NCBI GenBank assembly: GCA_937996535.1
Contig: CALKVF010000028.1
Location: 1-26,520, forward strand
DNA: 26,520 bases
Origin: an uncultured Novosphingobium sp.
GTDB lineage: Bacteria; Pseudomonadota; Alphaproteobacteria; Sphingomonadales; Sphingomonadaceae
Direction: 5' to 3'
Under the pieces are notes generated by a model. The model made no database searches and was not told where the DNA came from. It saw nothing but the letters and a program-made list of their open reading frames with translations. Positions 22,761 through 26,520 of this stretch are shown here, piece after piece; the stretch's first letter is position 1; each line of letters starts with the position of its first letter. The translations under genes were made by a program, and so were the position numbers.

Positions 22761-23984
22761 ATGACTTACAACTCGACCCTGCTTCGCCTGCTCGATGAGC
22801 GCGGCTACATTCACCAGCTCACCGATGCGCAGGGGCTTGATGCCCTTGCCGCCAAGCAGATCGTCCCGGGCTATATCGGCTTCGATGCCACCGCGCCATC
22901 ACTGCACGTCGGCAGCCTGGTGCAGATCATGATGCTGCGCCGGCTCCAGCAGGCCGGGCACAAGCCGATCGTGGTTATGGGCGGCGGGACGACCAAGGTT
23001 GGCGATCCTTCGGGCAAGGACGAAAGCCGCAAGATGCTGACCTCGGAAGGCATCCAGGCCAACATCGCCTCGATCCGCACCGTGTTCGAAAAGCTGCTGA
23101 CCTTTGGCGATGGTCCGACGGATGCGATCATGGTCGACAATGACGAATGGCTCAGCCAGCTCGGCTATATCGAGCTGCTGCGCACCGTGGGGCCGCACTT
23201 CACGATCAACCGCATGATGACCTTCGATTCGGTCAAGCTGCGGCTTGAACGCGAACAGCCGCTGACCTTCCTCGAATTCAACTACATGATCCTTCAGGCC
23301 TATGACTTCCGCGAGCTGGCGCTGCGCCATGGCTGCAGCTTGCAGATGGGCGGATCGGACCAGTGGGGTAACATCGTCAACGGGATCGAACTGACCCGCC
23401 GGATGGAAGCCAAGGAACTGTTCGGCCTGACCACCCCGCTGCTGACCACGGCCGACGGGGCCAAGATGGGCAAGACCGCCGCCGGCGCGGTCTGGCTCAA
23501 CGAGGACCAGCTCCCGGCCTACGATTTCTGGCAATACTGGCGCAACGTGGATGACCGCGACGTGGGCAAGTTCCTGCGCCTGTTCACCGATCTGCCGCTG
23601 GATGAAATCGCCCGCTTGGAAAGCCTTGAAGGCAGCGAGATCAACGCCGCCAAGATCGTGCTGGCCAATGAAGTGACCACGCTGTGCCGCAGCGAGGACG
23701 CTGCCAAGGCCGCCGAAGCAACCGCATCGACCACATTCGCCGGTGGCGGCCTGGGTGCGGACTTGCCGGTCGTTGCGCTTCCAGCTGAAGGCCTTGGCAT
23801 CATCGATGCACTGGTCGGGATCGGGTTTGCCGCCAGCCGCGGCGAAGCCAAGCGCCTGATTGCCGGCGGCGGTGCGCGGGTCGATGGCGAATCCGTGAGC
23901 GACGAGAATTTCCACATTGCTGGCGGCGCCGAAGTGCGGATTTCCTCGGGCAAGAAAAAGCACGGCGTGCTGCGCCCGAACTGA
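22761..23984 (+). CDS. tyrS: Tyrosyl-tRNA synthetase
   Basis: 407 aa. It is a class I synthetase that attaches tyrosine to tRNA-Tyr. The HIGH-type motif is HVGS (residues 49-52, in DATAPSLHVGSLVQ), the tyrosine and ATP site shows GGSDQWGNIVNGIEL, and the KMSKS-type loop is KMGKT (from residue 235). The C-terminal S4 RNA-binding domain follows (GFAASRGEAKRLIAGGGARVDGE). The ATG at 22761 has AGAAGG five bases upstream and yields the usual length; the frame is open much further upstream only because it crosses the divergent genes. It appears to be monocistronic, with a hairpin after the stop. Confidence 0.97.
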   Translation: MTYNSTLLRLLDERGYIHQLTDAQGLDALAAKQIVPGYIGFDATAPSLHVGSLVQIMMLRRLQQAGHKPIVVMGGGTTKVGDPSGKDESRKMLTSEGIQANIASIRTVFEKLLTFGDGPTDAIMVDNDEWLSQLGYIELLRTVGPHFTINRMMTFDSVKLRLEREQPLTFLEFNYMILQAYDFRELALRHGCSLQMGGSDQWGNIVNGIELTRRMEAKELFGLTTPLLTTADGAKMGKTAAGAVWLNEDQLPAYDFWQYWRNVDDRDVGKFLRLFTDLPLDEIARLESLEGSEINAAKIVLANEVTTLCRSEDAAKAAEATASTTFAGGGLGADLPVVALPAEGLGIIDALVGIGFAASRGEAKRLIAGGGARVDGESVSDENFHIAGGAEVRISSGKKKHGVLRPN

Positions 23985-23990
23985 TCGGGG

Positions 23991-24012
23991 CCGGGGCGGC
24001 CGCCGCCGGTTT
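23991..24012 (+). terminator. Candidate tyrS terminator
   Basis: Bases 23991-23997 pair with 24002-24009 apart from one bulged base, with a GGCC loop, and the stem is followed by TTT. It starts six bases after the tyrS stop. The T-run is short, so efficiency is doubtful. Confidence 0.4.
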
Positions 24013-24079
24013 ACCCAATGTTTGTCTTTGTCCTCCATCATGGCTGCTGCTGTGAACGAACTGGAGGCAAGGCGGCACA

Positions 24080-24418
24080 ATGGCAGCGGGAGCACAACTC
24101 TCCGTAACGGATCTGCGCCGGGCAACGCGCCATCCCGTCGATCACAAGGTGATCGGGGAACACCGCCTGTTGGGCGATGTGATGCTGCACGTGGTCAATC
24201 TGTCCGCGCACGGCTTCATGACCAAGGGCGATCTCGAAATCGGCCGGGGTGAGCGGATCACTATCCGGCTGCCCGAAATCGGCAGGATCGAGGCTCACAT
24301 GATCTGGAGCAGCGAGGGCCGCTCGGGCTTTCAGTTCGAGCGGATCATCCGGCTCGATGATTTCATGCGCATGATCAACGCGCTGCAACCCAACGCCCGT
24401 TTGCGCCTGCGCCGCTAG
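24080..24418 (+). CDS. Single-domain PilZ protein (candidate c-di-GMP receptor)
   Basis: 112 aa, made only of a PilZ domain. The first c-di-GMP motif RxxxR is present as R13-R14-A-T-R17, and the second [DN]xSxxG as N40-L-S-A-H-G45. Beta-strand segments such as RITIRLPEIGRIEAHMIWSSEGRSGFQF follow. PilZ proteins bind cyclic di-GMP and pass the signal to partners controlling motility, adhesion or polysaccharide. Both binding motifs look intact, so binding is plausible. GGAGG (24063-24067) precedes the ATG by 12 bases, with AAGG (24069-24072) closer. No diguanylate cyclase, phosphodiesterase or polysaccharide gene is adjacent, so the target is unknown. Confidence 0.88.
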   Translation: MAAGAQLSVTDLRRATRHPVDHKVIGEHRLLGDVMLHVVNLSAHGFMTKGDLEIGRGERITIRLPEIGRIEAHMIWSSEGRSGFQFERIIRLDDFMRMINALQPNARLRLRR

Positions 24419-24506
24419 TCCGCCCCACAGCGGCAAAAGCTGGATTATCACCGCGACAATTTTCTGACTGCTTGGCAAGCCGCTCGGCCGCTGCCATGCA
24501 ATCGAT

Positions 24507-25778
24507 GTGTCTGATGCTCCTCACCCCCTGAAGCTGCGCGATTATCGCCTGATCTGGCTAACCCGGTTCGTTTCGGTCAACGCGACCACGGCTATCGTCG
24601 TGGTGATCGGCGCGCAGACCTACCGCATCGCCCGCCTCGCCCACGGGATGTCGCCCAAGGAAGCGGCCTTCATGCTGGGGCTGCTCGGGCTGGCACAATT
24701 CATTCCGTTCCTGCTGCTGACCCCGCTGGCCGGGCTGGTCGCCGACCGGCTTGACCGACGGATCGTTGCCGCCGCATCGACCGCGATCGACCTCGTCATC
24801 GCGCTGGTCCTCGCGCTCGCCAATGCCAGGGGCTTCCTCAGCCTGCCGCTGCTGTTCTCGCTTGCTGCAGCACACGGCGCGGCCCGCGTGTTCATCGGCC
24901 CCTCGGTCAGCGCGATCGTGCCCAACGTGGTGCCCGCAGCCCAGTTGCCCAAGGCGATCGCATTCAGTTCGATTGCCTGGCAAAGCGCCTCGGTGATCGG
25001 GCCCTCGCTCGCGGGCTTCCTCCTCGCCCGTGACCCTGCCCTGCCCTATTGGTATGCCAGCGTGCTGCTGGTGGTGGCGATCGGCTGCGTGCTGCGCATC
25101 CACCCGATTCCGCGCCCAGCGATCAGCAACCTGCATCCGCTGCGCCAGATTGCCGAAGGCGCCGGGTTCGTTTGGCACGAGCGGTTCCTGCTTGGCTGCG
25201 TCACGCTCGATCTGTTCGCCGTGCTGCTGGGCGGGGCCACCGCCATGCTGCCCGCCTTCGCCTATGACGTGCTGCACGTGGGCGACGAAGGCCTTGGCCT
25301 GATGCGCGCCGCTCCGGGGCTTGGCGCCGCGCTGGTCGCGCTGTGGCTGGGCATTGTCCCGCTGGCGCGCAATGTCGGCCCCAAGATGCTCTGGGCGGTG
25401 GTGGTTTACGGCTTTGCCACGCTGGTCTTTGGCCTTTCGACCAGCTTCCCGCTCTCACTTGCGATGTTGGCGCTGCTGGGCGCCTCCGATCAGGTCTCGG
25501 TGTTCATCCGCAACACGCTGGTCCAGCTCAACACGCCCGATGACAAGCGCGGCCGCGTCTCCTCGATTTCCGGCCTCGCCATCTCCGCCTCGAACGAGCT
25601 GGGCGAGATGCAGTCCGGCCTTGCCGCCGCACTGCTGGGCCCGATCGGCGCGGTTGCGCTTGGCGGCGCGGGAGCTATCCTGATAACCGCGATCTGGACC
25701 ATCATATTCCCCGAGCTGCGCAAGGCGACCACGTTCGCGCCGCAATATCGTCAGAAGGAACCGTCCCATGAAGGCTGA
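24507..25778 (+). CDS. MFS transporter (EntS/MFS_3-like exporter type)
   Basis: 423 aa with about 12 hydrophobic helices. LKLRDYRLIWLTRFVSVNATTA at the start, the loop 2-3 motif GLVADRLDRRIV, and IAWQSASVIGPSLAGFLLA in helix 5-6 match the MFS_3 group, which includes the enterobactin exporter EntS and macrolide efflux proteins. RNTLVQLNTPDDKRGRVSSISG is a further group signature. The substrate is unknown. The start is taken as GTG at 24507, the only usual start before an in-frame TGA at 24465; no good Shine-Dalgarno sequence precedes it. The end overlaps the start of cysK by 11 bases, so the two genes form one transcript. No siderophore genes are seen. Confidence 0.87.
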   Translation: MSDAPHPLKLRDYRLIWLTRFVSVNATTAIVVVIGAQTYRIARLAHGMSPKEAAFMLGLLGLAQFIPFLLLTPLAGLVADRLDRRIVAAASTAIDLVIALVLALANARGFLSLPLLFSLAAAHGAARVFIGPSVSAIVPNVVPAAQLPKAIAFSSIAWQSASVIGPSLAGFLLARDPALPYWYASVLLVVAIGCVLRIHPIPRPAISNLHPLRQIAEGAGFVWHERFLLGCVTLDLFAVLLGGATAMLPAFAYDVLHVGDEGLGLMRAAPGLGAALVALWLGIVPLARNVGPKMLWAVVVYGFATLVFGLSTSFPLSLAMLALLGASDQVSVFIRNTLVQLNTPDDKRGRVSSISGLAISASNELGEMQSGLAAALLGPIGAVALGGAGAILITAIWTIIFPELRKATTFAPQYRQKEPSHEG

Positions 25779-26520
25779 CAGCATTCTCGCCACCATCGGC
25801 AACACGCCGCACATCCGCCTCTCGCGGCTGTTTCCGAACCATGAAGTGTGGGTCAAGGCCGAGCGCGCCAATCCCGGCGGCTCGATCAAGGACCGCATTG
25901 GCCTCGCCATGATCGAAGCGGCAGAAGCCGATGGCAGCCTCAAGGCCGGCGGCACGATCATTGAGCCAACCAGCGGCAACACCGGGATCGGCCTCGCGAT
26001 GGCCGTCGCGGTCAAGGGCTACAAGCTGGTGCTGGTCATGCCCGAATCGATGTCGGTTGAGCGCCGCCGCCTGATGCTGGCCTATGGCGCAACCTTTGAC
26101 CTCACCCCGCGCGAAAAGGGCATGAAGGGCGCGATCGAGCGCGCCCACGAACTCGTCGCCTCGACCCCGGGTGCGTGGATGCCGCAGCAGTTTGAAAACC
26201 CGGCGAACATCGCGGTCCACGTGCGCACCACCGCGCAGGAAATTCTGGCCGACTTTGCCGACACCCCGATCGACGCGCTGATCACCGGGGTCGGCACCGG
26301 CGGGCACCTTACGGGCTGTGCCGAAGCGCTCAAGGCCAAGTGGCCGGCGATGAAGGCCTATGCGGTCGAACCCACGCTCTCCCCGGTGATCTCGGGCGGC
26401 CAGCCCTCGCCGCACCCGATCCAGGGGATCGGCGCGGGCTTCATCCCCGCCAACCTCCACACCCAGTCGATCGACGGCGCGATCCAGGTTGATCCCGCCG
26501 ATGCCAAGGAAATGGCTCGC
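25768..26520 (+). CDS. cysK: Cysteine synthase A (O-acetylserine sulfhydrylase), 3' end missing
   Basis: The frame is open from the ATG at 25768 to the window edge (251 codons). It starts MKADSILATIGNTPHIRLSRLF, then shows PLP lysine K41 in NPGGSIKDR, the substrate loop EPTSGNTGIGLAMA (TSGNTG at 68-73), MPESMSVERRRLMLAYGA, and the phosphate loop GVGTGGHLTG. It makes cysteine from O-acetylserine and sulfide. The N-terminus and spacing fit CysK rather than cystathionine beta-synthase; CysM cannot be fully excluded without the C-terminus. AGAAGGA (25753-25759) lies 8 bases before the ATG. It overlaps the MFS gene by 11 bases, a link that could hint at export of a sulfur compound, but this is weak. 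Confidence 0.95.
   Translation, partial: MKADSILATIGNTPHIRLSRLFPNHEVWVKAERANPGGSIKDRIGLAMIEAAEADGSLKAGGTIIEPTSGNTGIGLAMAVAVKGYKLVLVMPESMSVERRRLMLAYGATFDLTPREKGMKGAIERAHELVASTPGAWMPQQFENPANIAVHVRTTAQEILADFADTPIDALITGVGTGGHLTGCAEALKAKWPAMKAYAVEPTLSPVISGGQPSPHPIQGIGAGFIPANLHTQSIDGAIQVDPADAKEMAR

Noticed and set aside
23998..24005. GGCCGCC-rich palindromic stretch after tyrS as a regulatory site
   Set aside because: It is part of the short terminator-like hairpin and is the kind of GC palindrome expected by chance at this base composition.
1..26520. CRISPR arrays, insertion sequences, tRNA or rRNA genes, prophage
   Set aside because: No spaced direct repeats, transposase, cloverleaf or rRNA-like sequence was seen; almost every base belongs to a conserved chromosomal gene.

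Overview
The window is GC-rich, gene-dense bacterial chromosome with 27 protein-coding genes, two of them cut by the window ends. I see no rRNA, tRNA, CRISPR array or insertion sequence. The gene order (grpE-hrcA | rph-rdgB-hemW-xerC; gshB-yraN-rsmI | LppC-type lipoprotein; parE) and the protein sequences point to an alphaproteobacterium, most likely Sphingomonadales (Novosphingobium, Sphingobium or Erythrobacter type). A glutathione transferase closely resembling the sphingomonad beta-aryl etherase LigF supports this. Genus is inferred; no rRNA is present to fix it.

Positions 1-7798 are conserved housekeeping genes. hrcA-grpE (minus) encodes heat-shock repressor and DnaK exchange factor. Diverging from it is a tightly coupled plus-strand run: rph (tRNA 3' trimming), rdgB (inosine/xanthosine triphosphate removal), hemW (heme chaperone) and xerC (chromosome dimer resolution). 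This run converges on a minus-strand run of rsmI, yraN, gshB and a DedA membrane protein. Positions 7834-14154 hold a periplasmic-binding-like lipoprotein, topoisomerase IV subunit B (parE) and two tandem secreted DUF4139 proteins.

Positions 14231-17988 hold a MoxR AAA+ ATPase and a CoxE-like VWA protein, the usual partners of a MoxR/VWA chaperone pair. Here they are separated by a minus-strand LigF-like glutathione transferase and a DUF817 membrane protein. An MHS-family transporter and a YgiD/LigB-type extradiol dioxygenase-like protein follow (17998-20119).

Positions 20158-22715 have a cell-wall flavour: an Amj-family lipid II flippase homologue converges on a two-gene unit of a DUF1343/NamZ-type exo-N-acetylmuramidase and a DOMON-like protein. 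The end holds tyrS, a single-domain PilZ protein, an MFS exporter and a partial cysK.

Coding density is very high and no gap exceeds about 100 bases. Convergent pairs have almost no intergenic space except at 15074-15129, which carries a strong two-way terminator. Several starts lack a Shine-Dalgarno sequence; at hrcA and parE a -10-like box lies so close to the start codon that leaderless transcripts are likely. I found no wholly new system. The best leads are the LigF-like enzyme with a palindrome in its divergent promoter, the split MoxR/VWA locus with a Gly-substituted MIDAS, the Amj/NamZ/DOMON wall cluster, and the tandem DUF4139 pair.
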